From LMUY01 sp965199165 (GTDB taxonomy: Bacteria > Pseudomonadota > Alphaproteobacteria > Acetobacterales > Acetobacteraceae): 64,000 nt of DNA. The DNA lies in NCBI GenBank assembly GCA_965199165.1, contig OZ240681.1, positions 2,480,001-2,544,000 of the forward strand. Direction: 5' to 3'. Of the stretch, positions 47,292 through 56,261 are shown in pieces; within the stretch, counting starts at the first letter, position 1, and each line of letters starts with the position of its first letter. The notes under the pieces are model-generated. The model was not told where the DNA came from and ran no database searches. It saw only the letters and a list, made by a program, of their open reading frames with translations. Position numbers and translations under genes: made by a program.

Positions 47292-47650
47292 GCGGCCCAC
47301 GCGATCTTCGGGAGCGTCGCCGCGAGCGGCTGCGCTACCAGCTCAAGCAGAAATCCGCCGGGCGCCCGCGGCTGTCGGTGTTTCGCTCGGGGCGGCACAT
47401 CTACGCGCAAGTCATCGACGACAAACAGGGTCGCACCTTGGCCGCAGCGGGAAGCCTGGACGCGGGTCTGCGGACGGAGCTCAAGACCGGCGCCGACAAG
47501 TCCGCCGCCGCGGCGGTGGGCAAGCTGGTGGCGGAGCGGGCCGTGGCGGCGGGGGTGACGGCCGTGGTGTTCGACCGCGGCATGTATCTGTATCACGGCC
47601 GCGTCAAGGCGCTGGCCGATGCCGCCCGCGAAGGCGGGCTGGCGTTCTGA
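47288..47650 (+). CDS. rplR: 50S ribosomal protein L18
   Basis: 120 aa, full length. The Arg-rich N-terminus and the RPRLSVFRSGRHIYAQVIDD core that binds 5S rRNA are present. The ATG overlaps the rplF stop (ATGA). Confidence 0.97.
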   Translation: MSGPRDLRERRRERLRYQLKQKSAGRPRLSVFRSGRHIYAQVIDDKQGRTLAAAGSLDAGLRTELKTGADKSAAAAVGKLVAERAVAAGVTAVVFDRGMYLYHGRVKALADAAREGGLAF

Positions 47651-47663
47651 GGGGCTGAAGGCA

Positions 47664-48242
47664 ATGGCACGGGAATCCCGGGACGGGAACCGCGGCGGTC
47701 GCGAGCGCGACCGCGACGGCGGCGACGACCTGATCGATAAGCTGGTCACCATCAACCGCGTGGCCAAGGTGGTGAAAGGCGGGCGCCGGTTCGCGTTCGC
47801 CGCCTTGGTGGTGGTCGGGGACCAGAAGGGCCGGGTCGGCTACGGCGCCGGCAAGGCCCGCGAGGTGCCGGAGGCGATCCGCAAGGCGACCGAGCGCGCG
47901 AAGAAGACCATGATCCGTGTTCCGATGAAGGAAGGCCGGACCCTCCACCACGATGTCCACGGCGAGTATGGGGCCGGCATGGTCGTGTTGCGGGCGGCAG
48001 AGGCGGGCACCGGGATCATCGCGGGCGGCCCGATGCGCGCCGTGTTCGAGGCGCTCGGCATCGGCGACGTGGTGGCCAAGTCACTCGGCAGCCGCAACCC
48101 GCACAACATGGTGAAGGCGACGTTCGCCGGGCTCGCCCGGTGTGCCAGCCCACGCTCCGTCGCCAGCCGCCGTGGCAAGAAGGTGACGGACATCTTGGGC
48201 AAGCGCGACGCGCCCGAGGCGGAGGTCACGGCCGATGTCTGA
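47664..48242 (+). CDS. rpsE: 30S ribosomal protein S5
   Basis: 192 aa, with an N-terminal Arg/Gly/Asp-rich extension of about 18 residues before the conserved LIDKLVTINRVAKVVKGGRR. The spectinomycin-site loop is wild type. It overlaps rpmD by 8 bases. Confidence 0.97.
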   Translation: MARESRDGNRGGRERDRDGGDDLIDKLVTINRVAKVVKGGRRFAFAALVVVGDQKGRVGYGAGKAREVPEAIRKATERAKKTMIRVPMKEGRTLHHDVHGEYGAGMVVLRAAEAGTGIIAGGPMRAVFEALGIGDVVAKSLGSRNPHNMVKATFAGLARCASPRSVASRRGKKVTDILGKRDAPEAEVTADV

Positions 48243-48435
48243 GACGGCGGTGAAGAAGCAGGTCCGGGTGGTGCAGATCGCCTCTGGCCTGGGGCGTAAG
48301 CCCGGGCAGATCGAGACGCTGATCGGGCTGGGGCTGAACAAGATGCGCAAGGTCAGCACGCTGGAGGATACCCCCGCGGTGCGCGGCATGATCCGCAAGG
48401 TGCATCACCTCGTGCAAGTGGAGGAGCTGTCGTGA
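48235..48435 (+). CDS. rpmD: 50S ribosomal protein L30
   Basis: 66 aa, full length, with VRVVQIASGLGRKPGQ and LGLNKMRKVSTLEDTPAVRGM. Its start lies inside the rpsE end and its stop overlaps the rplO GTG, so it is translationally linked both ways. Confidence 0.96.
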   Translation: MSETAVKKQVRVVQIASGLGRKPGQIETLIGLGLNKMRKVSTLEDTPAVRGMIRKVHHLVQVEELS

Positions 48436-48911
48436 AGCTCAACGAACTCCGGGACAATCCCGGCGCGCGGCTCAAGTTCAAGCGGCTCGGCCGCGGCATC
48501 GGCTCCGGCAAGGGCAAGACCTCCGGCAAGGGCGTGAAAGGCCAGAAGGCGCGCGAAGGCGTGGCGCTGAACGGCTTCGAGGGTGGTCAGCTGCCCATCT
48601 ACCGCCGGCTGCCGAAGCGCGGCTTCAAGAATATCTTCCGCAAGGCCTATGCCCCGGTGAACCTTGGTTCGATCGAGAAGGCGGTGGCCGCCGGGCGTCT
48701 GGACGCCATGGCGATCGACGAGGCGTCGTTGGAAAAGGCCGGGCTGGTTCGCCTGGCGAAGGTCGCCGGCGTGCGGCTGCTCGGGCGCGGCACGATCAGC
48801 CAGGCGGTGACGGTCACCGTGTCCGGCGTGTCGGCATCCGCCAAGGCCGCTGTCGAGGCAGCGGGTGGTTCCGTCACCGCCACCGTCGTCAAGGCCGAAC
48901 CGGCAGCTTAG
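48432..48911 (+). CDS. rplO: 50S ribosomal protein L15
   Basis: 159 aa, beginning MKLNELRDNPGARLKFKRLG and containing GRGIGSGKGKTSGKGVKGQK. Translation starts at GTG overlapping the rpmD stop (GTGA), following a GGAGG-like GAGGAG site. It is the last ribosomal gene before secY. Confidence 0.97.
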   Translation: MKLNELRDNPGARLKFKRLGRGIGSGKGKTSGKGVKGQKAREGVALNGFEGGQLPIYRRLPKRGFKNIFRKAYAPVNLGSIEKAVAAGRLDAMAIDEASLEKAGLVRLAKVAGVRLLGRGTISQAVTVTVSGVSASAKAAVEAAGGSVTATVVKAEPAA

Positions 48912-48924
48912 GACGGCTCGGTCT

Positions 48925-49013
48925 CCCTCTCCTTATGGAGAGGGCGGGGTGAGGGGCCGACACGGCGGATCGCGCGAAGTGCCCTCACCCAACCCTCTCC
49001 CATAGGGAGGGGG
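48925..49013. repeat. Compound palindrome between rplO and secY
   Basis: CCCTCTCC/GGAGAGGG with loop TTAT (48925-48944) and CCCTCTCCC/GGGAGGGGG (48993-49013, one mismatch) are joined by an outer pair GGGTGAGGG (48947-48955) and CCCTCACCC (48982-48990). The whole can fold as three stems. It lies in the middle of the 215-base spacer, which otherwise contains no gene, and belongs to the same dispersed family as 2522, 58830 and 61371. Confidence 0.7.
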
Positions 49014-49126
49014 CTTTCAAGGGAACGGCGCTTCGGCGGGTCGCACGGCGCCTCGACCGGGAGGCTTGCGCGTCGAACCGTCGGCGCGGCAGACTGTCGG
49101 CCGCGGCCACTCAGGGGAATAAGAAT

Positions 49127-50473
49127 ATGGCGTCCGCCGCCGAGCAGATGGCTGGCAGCATGAACCTCGGAGCCTTCAGCAAGGCGACCGAGCTCAAGAA
49201 CCGCATCTGGTTCACCCTCGGCGCACTCGTGGTCTATCGCCTGGGCAGCTACGTGCCGGTGCCCGGCATCGACGCCAGCGTGATGAGCCACGCGATGTCC
49301 GAACAGGGCGGCGGCGTGCTTGGCATGTTCGACATGTTCAGCGGCGGCAATCTCAGCCGCATGACCGTGTTCGCGCTGACCATCATGCCGTATATCAGCG
49401 CCTCCATTATCATCCAGCTGATGTCCGCCGCCATCCCCACGCTCGAGACGCTGAAGAAAGAGGGGGAGAGCGGGCGGAAGAAGCTGAACCAGTACACCCG
49501 TTACCTCACCGTGCTGATCGCGGTGTTCCAGTCCTACGGCATCGCCGTCGGGCTCGAGGCGTTCCACGACCGGGCCGGCCTGGGCGCGGTGCTGGATCCG
49601 GGCTGGTTCTTTCGCCTGTCATGCGTGGTCACCCTCACGGGCGGCACCATGTTCCTGATGTGGCTGGGCGAGCAGATCACCGCCCGGGGCGTCGGCAACG
49701 GCACCAGCCTCATCATCTTCGCCGGCATCGTCGCCAACCTGCCGCATGCGCTGGTGACGCTGCTGGACCTCGGGCGGACCGGCGCCTTGTCCCCCGTGTT
49801 CATCCTCGCCTTCGTGGTGATCGCGGTCGCGGTGATCGCGTTCATCGTGTTCATGGAGCGGGCGCAGCGGCGCATCGTGGTGCAGTATCCCAAGCGCCAG
49901 GTCGGGCAGCGCATGTTCGGCGGCGACTCCACGCACATGCCGCTGAAGGTGAACACGGCGGGGGTGATACCGCCGATCTTCGCCTCCTCCATCCTGCTGA
50001 TTCCCGCGACGATCGCCGGTTTCGGCCAAAGCAACCCGAACTCGGTGCTCGGCTGGCTGTCGACGCAGTTGGCGCATGGCCAGCCGCTCTACCTCGCGCT
50101 GTATGCGGCGATGATCATCTTCTTCTCGTATTTCTACACGGCTGTGGTGTTCAACCCGCAGGAGACGGCCGACAACCTGAAGAAGTATGGCGGCTTCATC
50201 CCCGGCATCCGGCCCGGGAGCAACACGGCCGACTACTTCGACCGGATCCTGACGCGGCTGACCACGATCGGCGCGCTCTATCTCTGCGTGGTCTGCCTGC
50301 TGCCGGAAATCCTGATCGCCAACTACAACGTGCCGTTCTACTTCGGCGGCACCAGCCTGATGATCATCGTCTCCGTCACCATGGACACGGTGACCCAGGT
50401 GCAGTCCCACCTTCTGGCGCATCAATACGAAGGGCTGATCCGCAAGTCCCGCGTGAAGGGACGGGCCCGGTGA
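49127..50473 (+). CDS. secY: Protein translocase subunit SecY
   Basis: 448 aa with about ten membrane helices. The N-terminal LKNRIWFTLGALVVYRLGSYVPVPGID, the plug-region GGNLSRMTVFALTIMPYISASII and the cytoplasmic loop KRQVGQRMFGGDSTHMPLKVNTAGVIP are all typical. It forms the Sec channel with SecE and SecG, which are not encoded here. It is separated from rplO by the palindromic spacer and overlaps adk. Confidence 0.98.
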   Translation: MASAAEQMAGSMNLGAFSKATELKNRIWFTLGALVVYRLGSYVPVPGIDASVMSHAMSEQGGGVLGMFDMFSGGNLSRMTVFALTIMPYISASIIIQLMSAAIPTLETLKKEGESGRKKLNQYTRYLTVLIAVFQSYGIAVGLEAFHDRAGLGAVLDPGWFFRLSCVVTLTGGTMFLMWLGEQITARGVGNGTSLIIFAGIVANLPHALVTLLDLGRTGALSPVFILAFVVIAVAVIAFIVFMERAQRRIVVQYPKRQVGQRMFGGDSTHMPLKVNTAGVIPPIFASSILLIPATIAGFGQSNPNSVLGWLSTQLAHGQPLYLALYAAMIIFFSYFYTAVVFNPQETADNLKKYGGFIPGIRPGSNTADYFDRILTRLTTIGALYLCVVCLLPEILIANYNVPFYFGGTSLMIIVSVTMDTVTQVQSHLLAHQYEGLIRKSRVKGRAR

Positions 50474-51159
50474 AGCTGATCCTGCTGGGGCCGCCCGGCG
50501 CAGGAAAGGGGACCCAGGCGAAGCGGTTGCAGCAGGCGCACGGCATCGCGCAGATTTCGACCGGCGACATGCTGCGCAGCGAGGTCGCCGCCGGCAGCGA
50601 CGTCGGCAAGCGCGCTGCCGCAGTCATGGCCTCTGGCGCGCTGGTCTCCGACGACATCATCATCGACATGCTGGCCAACCGGGTGCGGCAGCCGGACTGC
50701 GCGGCAGGCTTCATCCTGGACGGCTTTCCGCGCACGGTGGCCCAAGCGGAAGCGCTGGACCACATGCTGGCCGAGCTCGGCCTCGCCCTCGACGCCGTCA
50801 TCGAGCTGAAGGTCGACGACGCGGCGTTGGTCGAGCGCATCGCCGGCCGGTATAGCTGCGCCAGGTGCGGCACCAGCTACCACGATACCTTCAGACCGAC
50901 GGCGGAGGCAGGCGTCTGCGACGTCTGCGGATCCACGGAGTTCATCCGCCGCCCGGACGACAAACGCGAGACGGTGCGCGAGCGGCTCGACGTGTACAAC
51001 CGGCAGACCATGCCGATCCTGCCGCACTACCAGGCCGCCGGGCGACTGCACACGCTGGACGGGATGGCGTCGATGGACGCTGTGGCGGCGGGGATCGAGG
51101 CGGTGCTGCAAACCCTGCCGAGCGAGCACGTTCACCCAAATATGACCGAAGTGCGTTGA
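50470..51159 (+). CDS. adk: Adenylate kinase
   Basis: 229 aa. It interconverts ATP + AMP and 2 ADP. The P-loop GPPGAGKGT is at 7-15, and FILDGFPRT supplies AMP-binding residues. The lid domain carries four cysteines (Cys130, Cys133, Cys150, Cys153), a structural zinc site found in many bacterial enzymes. The GTG start overlaps the secY stop (GTGA). The C-terminal tail of about 15 residues is unusual but short. Confidence 0.97.
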   Translation: MKLILLGPPGAGKGTQAKRLQQAHGIAQISTGDMLRSEVAAGSDVGKRAAAVMASGALVSDDIIIDMLANRVRQPDCAAGFILDGFPRTVAQAEALDHMLAELGLALDAVIELKVDDAALVERIAGRYSCARCGTSYHDTFRPTAEAGVCDVCGSTEFIRRPDDKRETVRERLDVYNRQTMPILPHYQAAGRLHTLDGMASMDAVAAGIEAVLQTLPSEHVHPNMTEVR

Positions 51160-51183
51160 CTCTGCGGAGCACCGCCCTATAAC
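51156..51183 (+). promoter_or_regulatory. Putative promoter of rpsM-rpsK-rpoA-rplQ
   Basis: TTGACT (51156-51161) includes the adk stop codon and is followed after 16 bases by TATAAC (51178-51183). The transcript would start near 51190, with about 135 bases of leader before rpsM. It matches the pattern seen before rplK and rpsL. Confidence 0.65.
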
Positions 51184-51324
51184 CACGCACTCTGGCGCGA
51201 CGGCAACGTTGGCGCCCCTATATCATTGCTAGCGGCCCTGCGCGAGAGCGAACAGGCTGCTTGACGACCAAGCCCGGCGGCATGCTGCGATGGTGCGCAG
51301 GCCGGGCCCGAGCAGGAGACGAGC

Positions 51325-51702
<378 letters not shown>

Positions 51703-51745
51703 CAGTCGGCCCGCGCCGAACACTCGTACGAAGGCAGGATCACCT

Positions 51746-52135
51746 ATGGCGAAAGCCCCCGCGCGTCCCCGTCGCAAGGAGCGCAAGAACATCATCTCCG
51801 GCGTTGCCCACGTGAATGCGACTTTCAACAACACGATGGTCACCATCACCGACGCGCAGGGAAACACCATTGCCTGGTCGTCGGCCGGCATGGGCGGGTT
51901 CAAGGGCAGCCGCAAGTCCACGCCGTATGCGGCCCAGGTCGCGGCCGAGGATGCCGGCCGCAAGGCCCGCGAGCACGGCATGGAGACGCTGGAGATCGAG
52001 GTGAACGGGCCTGGTTCAGGCCGCGAAAGCGCCCTGCGCGCACTGCAGACGGTGGGGTTCTCCATCACGCAAATCCGCGACCTGACGCCGATCCCGCATA
52101 ACGGATGTCGCCCGCGCAAGCGTCGCCGCGTCTAA
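51746..52135 (+). CDS. rpsK: 30S ribosomal protein S11
   Basis: 129 aa from MAKAPARPRRKERKNI, full length, ending in the conserved TPIPHNGCRPRKRRRV. It lines the mRNA exit channel. The frame is open upstream into rpsM, but the family start and a GGCAGGA site set the ATG. Confidence 0.98.
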   Translation: MAKAPARPRRKERKNIISGVAHVNATFNNTMVTITDAQGNTIAWSSAGMGGFKGSRKSTPYAAQVAAEDAGRKAREHGMETLEIEVNGPGSGRESALRALQTVGFSITQIRDLTPIPHNGCRPRKRRRV

Positions 52136-52194
52136 AGTCCGGACTGCATTGATGAAAGGCGGGTCTCGCACCGACGGCGCGGGCCCGAATTGAC

Positions 52195-53229
52195 ATGAGA
52201 AACGATACTTTGGTCATGCAGCGCAATTGGCAGTCGCTGATCAAGCCGGAGAAGCTCGAATTTGAGCCGGGGTCCGACCCGTCCCGCACCGCCATGGTGG
52301 TCGCCGAGCCGCTGGAGCGCGGCTTCGGGATGACGCTGGGCAACGCCATCCGCCGCATCCTGCTGTCCTCGCTACAAGGCGCCGCGGTGACCGCGGTGCA
52401 GATCGACGGCGTGTTGCACGAGTTCAGCACGATCCCCGGCGTGCGGGAAGACGTGACCGACATCGTGCTCAACGTGAAGCAACTGGCGCTGCGCATGCAC
52501 GGCGACGGGCCGAAGCGCATGGTGCTGACGGCGACCGGCCCTGGCGAGGTGAAGGCGGGCCAGATCCAGGCCGGGCATGACATCGAGATCATGAACCCGG
52601 ACCTCGTGCTCTGCACCCTGGATGACGGCGTGAAGCTGGGCATGGAGTTCACCGTGAACCTGGGCAAGGGCTACGAGCCCGCCAGCAGCAACCGCCCGGA
52701 GGATGCGCCGATCGGGCTGATCCCGGTGGACAGCATCTACTCCCCGGTGCGCCGCGTGTCCTACCGCGTGGAGCCGACCCGCGTCGGCAACCTCACCAAC
52801 TTCGACAAGCTGCTGCTGTCGGTGGAGACGAACGGCGCGGTGTCGCCGGAGGACGCGGTCGCGTTGGCGGCGCGCATCCTGCAGGACCAGTTGCAGCTGT
52901 TCATCAACTTCGACGAGCCGCAGCAGCTCCGTGCCGAGGAGCACCACGACGACCTGCCATTCAACCGCAACCTGCTGCGCAAGGTGGACGAGTTGGAGCT
53001 CTCGGTGCGGTCGGCCAACTGCCTGAAGAACGACAACATCGTCTATATCGGCGACCTGGTGCAGAAATCCGAGCAGGAGATGCTGCGCACGCCGAACTTC
53101 GGCCGCAAGTCGTTGAACGAAATCAAGGAGGTCCTGACCAACATGGGCCTCACGCTCGGCATCACCGTTCCCGGTTGGCCCCCGGAGAATATCGAGGACC
53201 TGGCCAAGCGGCTGGACGAGCCTTTTTAA
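52195..53229 (+). CDS. rpoA: RNA polymerase subunit alpha
   Basis: 344 aa. The N-terminal dimerisation domain has ERGFGMTLGNAIRRILLSS, and the C-terminal DNA-binding domain has DELELSVRSANCLKNDNI, with the Arg that contacts UP elements, and FGRKSLNEIKEVL. The true start may be the ATG at 52216 (MQRNWQSLIKPEKLE), closer to relatives' N-termini. Confidence 0.97.
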   Translation: MRNDTLVMQRNWQSLIKPEKLEFEPGSDPSRTAMVVAEPLERGFGMTLGNAIRRILLSSLQGAAVTAVQIDGVLHEFSTIPGVREDVTDIVLNVKQLALRMHGDGPKRMVLTATGPGEVKAGQIQAGHDIEIMNPDLVLCTLDDGVKLGMEFTVNLGKGYEPASSNRPEDAPIGLIPVDSIYSPVRRVSYRVEPTRVGNLTNFDKLLLSVETNGAVSPEDAVALAARILQDQLQLFINFDEPQQLRAEEHHDDLPFNRNLLRKVDELELSVRSANCLKNDNIVYIGDLVQKSEQEMLRTPNFGRKSLNEIKEVLTNMGLTLGITVPGWPPENIEDLAKRLDEPF

Positions 53230-53241
53230 GGAACCACGGAA

Positions 53242-53661
53242 ATGCGTCACGGTGTGAGCGGCCGCAAGCTCAGCGTCACGACCAGCCACCGCTTCGCCAT
53301 GTTCCGCAACATGGCGGTGGCGCTGCTGAAGCACGAGCAGATCACCACCACGCTGCCGAAGGCGAAGGAGCTTCGTCCGGTGGCGGAGAAGCTGATCACT
53401 CTCGGCAAGCGCGGCGGGCTGCACGCAAGGCGGCAGGCCTACGCGCAGTTGCGCGACGAGAAGATCGTGGCCAAGCTGTTCGACGCGTTGGCCACCCGCT
53501 ACAAGGCCCGCCCGGGCGGCTACACCCGCGTCCTGAAGGCCGGCATGCGCTACGGCGACGCCGCGGACATGGCGGTGATCGAACTGGTCGAGCGTGACCC
53601 GGCGGCCAAGGGCCAAGACAGCGGCCCGCGTCCGGACATGGCGGTCGACGAGGCAGCCTGA
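53242..53661 (+). CDS. rplQ: 50S ribosomal protein L17
   Basis: 139 aa, with MRHGVSGRKLSVTTSHR and the end of the conserved body YTRVLKAGMRYGDAADMAVIELVER. A C-terminal extension of about 20 residues is acidic. It closes the alpha operon and is followed by a secreted-protein gene only 4 bases away. Confidence 0.97.
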   Translation: MRHGVSGRKLSVTTSHRFAMFRNMAVALLKHEQITTTLPKAKELRPVAEKLITLGKRGGLHARRQAYAQLRDEKIVAKLFDALATRYKARPGGYTRVLKAGMRYGDAADMAVIELVERDPAAKGQDSGPRPDMAVDEAA

Positions 53662-53665
53662 CGCC

Positions 53666-54124
53666 ATGGGGCGGGCCGGTCGCGCAGCGCTCGTCGCCGC
53701 GGCCGGGTCGCTCCTGGCCGGGCCCGTCGCCGCACAGGGCGGGCCGAACCTGCGACGGACCACCGTCACCGTGATCGACCATTTGGGTTCGTCCCAGCAG
53801 GAAGAGACGATCGCCGTGTATTTCGCGGGCGTGCTCACCGGAACCCTGCACGTCGACAGCAACCACCCCGACGACAGCTTCACAGCGACGGTCCCGTCGC
53901 AGCCGCAACTGGGTTTCACCCTGTGCGGCAAGCTGCTGAAGCGGGAGGCGAACGGCAGCCTGTCCACCCACCCGATCGACAATGGCGGCGTGCTGGAAGG
54001 CTACGAGGGGGCCACGCTCGCGGCGCTGACGCTCGGCGACGTGCTCTTCACGCTCGAGGATGAGGCGGGGCATGGCACGGGCACGGTCCAACAGGGACCC
54101 GCCTGCACCGCCGCCATCTCGTAA
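53666..54124 (+). CDS. Small secreted protein of unknown function
   Basis: 152 aa with an N-terminal signal peptide (GRAALVAAAGSLLAGPVAAQ). The mature part is beta-rich (TVTVIDHLGSSQQEETIAVYF, GTLHVDSNHPDD) and has two Cys, near the middle and at the C-terminus, that could form a disulfide. No family is recognised. It lies 4 bases after rplQ and 9 bases before rarA, so it is probably in the same transcript. In several alphaproteobacteria, as I recall, a Do-type protease gene occupies this place; no protease motif is present here. Confidence 0.72.
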   Translation: MGRAGRAALVAAAGSLLAGPVAAQGGPNLRRTTVTVIDHLGSSQQEETIAVYFAGVLTGTLHVDSNHPDDSFTATVPSQPQLGFTLCGKLLKREANGSLSTHPIDNGGVLEGYEGATLAALTLGDVLFTLEDEAGHGTGTVQQGPACTAAIS

Positions 54125-54133
54125 GCCCGCGCC

Positions 54134-55444
54134 GTGGCGGCGTCCAACCTGTTCGCCGGCTCGGGCGCCCGGCCCCTGGCTGACCGATTGCGTCCGAACG
54201 ACGTGGCCGACATCGTCGGGCAGGACCACCTCCTCGCCGCGGACGCCCCGCTCGGCCGCATGATCGCGGCCCGCGCACTCTCCTCCATGATCCTGTGGGG
54301 GCCGCCGGGCACCGGCAAGACCACCATCGCACGCCTGCTCGCCCGGCAGACCGACCTGCATTTCGAGGCGATCAGCGCCCTCCAGAGCGGCGTGGCCGAC
54401 TTGCGCAAGCTGTGGGAGGCCGCGCGGCGTCGTCGCGAGGCTGGCGGCGGCACGCTGCTGTTCTGCGACGAGATCCATCGCTTCAACCGCGGCCAGCAGG
54501 ACAGCTTCCTCCCGGTGGTGGAGGACGGCACCATCACGCTGGTGGGCGCCACGACGGAGAACCCGTCTTTCGAGCTGAACGGTGCCCTGCTGTCCCGCTG
54601 CCAGGTCCTGGTGCTGCGCCGGCTGGACGAGGCCGCGCTGGAGCACCTGCTGCAGCGGGCGGAGGCGCATCTGGGCCACGCGCTGCCGCTGGGCCCGGAT
54701 GCCCGGCTGGCCATGGTGGCGATGGCGGGGGGCGATGGCCGCTATCTGCTCAACATGGCCGAACAGGTTGCGTCGATGGCACCTCCCGCGCCGTTGGACG
54801 TGGCCGGGCTGGCGCGGGTGCTGCAGCGGCGCATGGCGGCGCACGACAAGGCTGGGGACGGGCATTACGACCTGCTCAGCGCCTTCCACAAGTCGCTGCG
54901 TGGCTCCGACGTGAACGCGGCGATGTATTACGCCGCCCGCATGATGGTCGCGGGCGAGGCGCCGGAGACGGTGTTCCGCCGCATGGTCTGCGCCGCCTCC
55001 GAGGATGTCGGCATGGCCGATCCGCAGGCCATGGTGCAGGTGCTGATGGCGTGGGATGCCTATGAGCGGGTCGGCTGGCCCGAGGCCAAGCTGTTCATGG
55101 CGCAGGCGATCGCCTATGTCGCCACCGCGCCGAAGAGCAACGCCGCCCACCTGGCGTTCACCCGGGCCCTGGCGGCGGCGGAGCGCACGCACGAGCTGGC
55201 ACCGCCGCTCAACATCCTCAACGCGCCGACGGCGTTGATGCGCGAGCTCGGCTATCATGCCGGCTACCGCTATGACCACGACGAGCCCGATGCCTATGCC
55301 GGGCAGCAGTTCTTCCCCGAGGCGCTGCGCGACCGGGAGGAGACGGAGTTCTACCAGCCGAACGAGCGCGGCTTCGAACGCGACATCCGCAAGCGGCTGG
55401 ACTACTGGGCCGTGCTCAAGACGCGGCGACGCGACGACCAATGA
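54134..55444 (+). CDS. rarA: Replication-associated recombination protein A (RarA/MgsA)
   Basis: 436 aa AAA+ ATPase related to clamp loaders and to RuvB. The Walker A is GPPGTGKTT (56-64), the Walker B is LLFCDEIHRFNRGQQD (about 112-127), the sensor I is GATTENPSF, and the C-terminal tetramerisation region has AASEDVGMADPQAM. RarA acts at stalled replication forks with SSB. The start is GTG. Its place after rplQ is shared with other alphaproteobacteria. Confidence 0.95.
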   Translation: MAASNLFAGSGARPLADRLRPNDVADIVGQDHLLAADAPLGRMIAARALSSMILWGPPGTGKTTIARLLARQTDLHFEAISALQSGVADLRKLWEAARRRREAGGGTLLFCDEIHRFNRGQQDSFLPVVEDGTITLVGATTENPSFELNGALLSRCQVLVLRRLDEAALEHLLQRAEAHLGHALPLGPDARLAMVAMAGGDGRYLLNMAEQVASMAPPAPLDVAGLARVLQRRMAAHDKAGDGHYDLLSAFHKSLRGSDVNAAMYYAARMMVAGEAPETVFRRMVCAASEDVGMADPQAMVQVLMAWDAYERVGWPEAKLFMAQAIAYVATAPKSNAAHLAFTRALAAAERTHELAPPLNILNAPTALMRELGYHAGYRYDHDEPDAYAGQQFFPEALRDREETEFYQPNERGFERDIRKRLDYWAVLKTRRRDDQ

Positions 55445-55457
55445 CTTGGGAGGCACC

Positions 55458-56261
55458 ATGACCGCACCGATCCTGCTCACCGGCGCATCCGGCGCGCTGG
55501 GCCGCCAACTCGCCCGCCACTTGGCCGAGGCGGGCTACACCCTGCGCCTGACCGACATCGCCCCGTTCCCGGACACGCTGCCGCCGGGCGCAGCCTTCAC
55601 GGCGGCGGACCTGGTGGATGCCGCGGCGGTCGCGGCGTTGGCTGCGGGCTGCAGCACCATCCTGCACTTCGGCGGCGTGTCCGTGGAGCAGCCGTTCCAC
55701 ACCGTGCTCGGGCCGAATATCGTCGGCCTGCACACCATCTACGAGGCAGCGCGCCAGGCGAAGGCGCGGGTGGTGTTCGCCTCCTCCAACCACGCGATCG
55801 GCTTCCACCCGCGCACCACCCCGCTCGACGCGGACTGTGCGCTCCGCCCCGACGGCTTCTACGGTCTGTCGAAGGCTTATGGCGAGCTGATGGGTGGCTT
55901 GTATTGGGAGAAGCATGCGGTGGAGAGCGTCTCCGTGCGGATCGGCTCCTCCTTCCCGGCCCCGGTGGACGAGCGGATGCTGGCCACCTGGCTGTCCTAC
56001 GCCGACCTCGCCCGGCTGATGGTCCGCTGCATCGAGGCGGAGCGGACCGGCTGCTGCATCGTCTGGGGCAACTCCGCCAACGCACGGAGCTGGTGGCGGG
56101 ATGACGCCCGCGCCGAGCTGGACTGGGTGCCGCAGGATACGGCCGACATCTTCGCCGACGCGGTAGCCGGCAAGGTCACGGACGACCCTGTGGTGGAACT
56201 TCACCAGGGCGGCGGCTATTGCGCGATGGACTACACCCGCCCGCGCGAACGGCGTGGATGA
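55458..56261 (+). CDS. udh: Uronate dehydrogenase (NAD-dependent)
   Basis: 267 aa extended-SDR protein. It closely follows the Agrobacterium uronate dehydrogenase pattern: TGASGALG (8-15), LHFGGVSVEQPF (69-80), ASSNHAIGFHP (108-118), the Tyr135-x-x-x-Lys139 pair in YGLSK, VRIGSSFPAP and WGNSANARSWW. The enzyme oxidises galacturonate or glucuronate to the aldarolactone, which opens to galactarate or glucarate. Such aldarates could feed the UxaA/GarD-type dehydratase at 7831, although the genes are far apart. GGGAGG lies 5 bases before the ATG. The stop overlaps the next gene (ATGA). Confidence 0.87.
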   Translation: MTAPILLTGASGALGRQLARHLAEAGYTLRLTDIAPFPDTLPPGAAFTAADLVDAAAVAALAAGCSTILHFGGVSVEQPFHTVLGPNIVGLHTIYEAARQAKARVVFASSNHAIGFHPRTTPLDADCALRPDGFYGLSKAYGELMGGLYWEKHAVESVSVRIGSSFPAPVDERMLATWLSYADLARLMVRCIEAERTGCCIVWGNSANARSWWRDDARAELDWVPQDTADIFADAVAGKVTDDPVVELHQGGGYCAMDYTRPRERRG

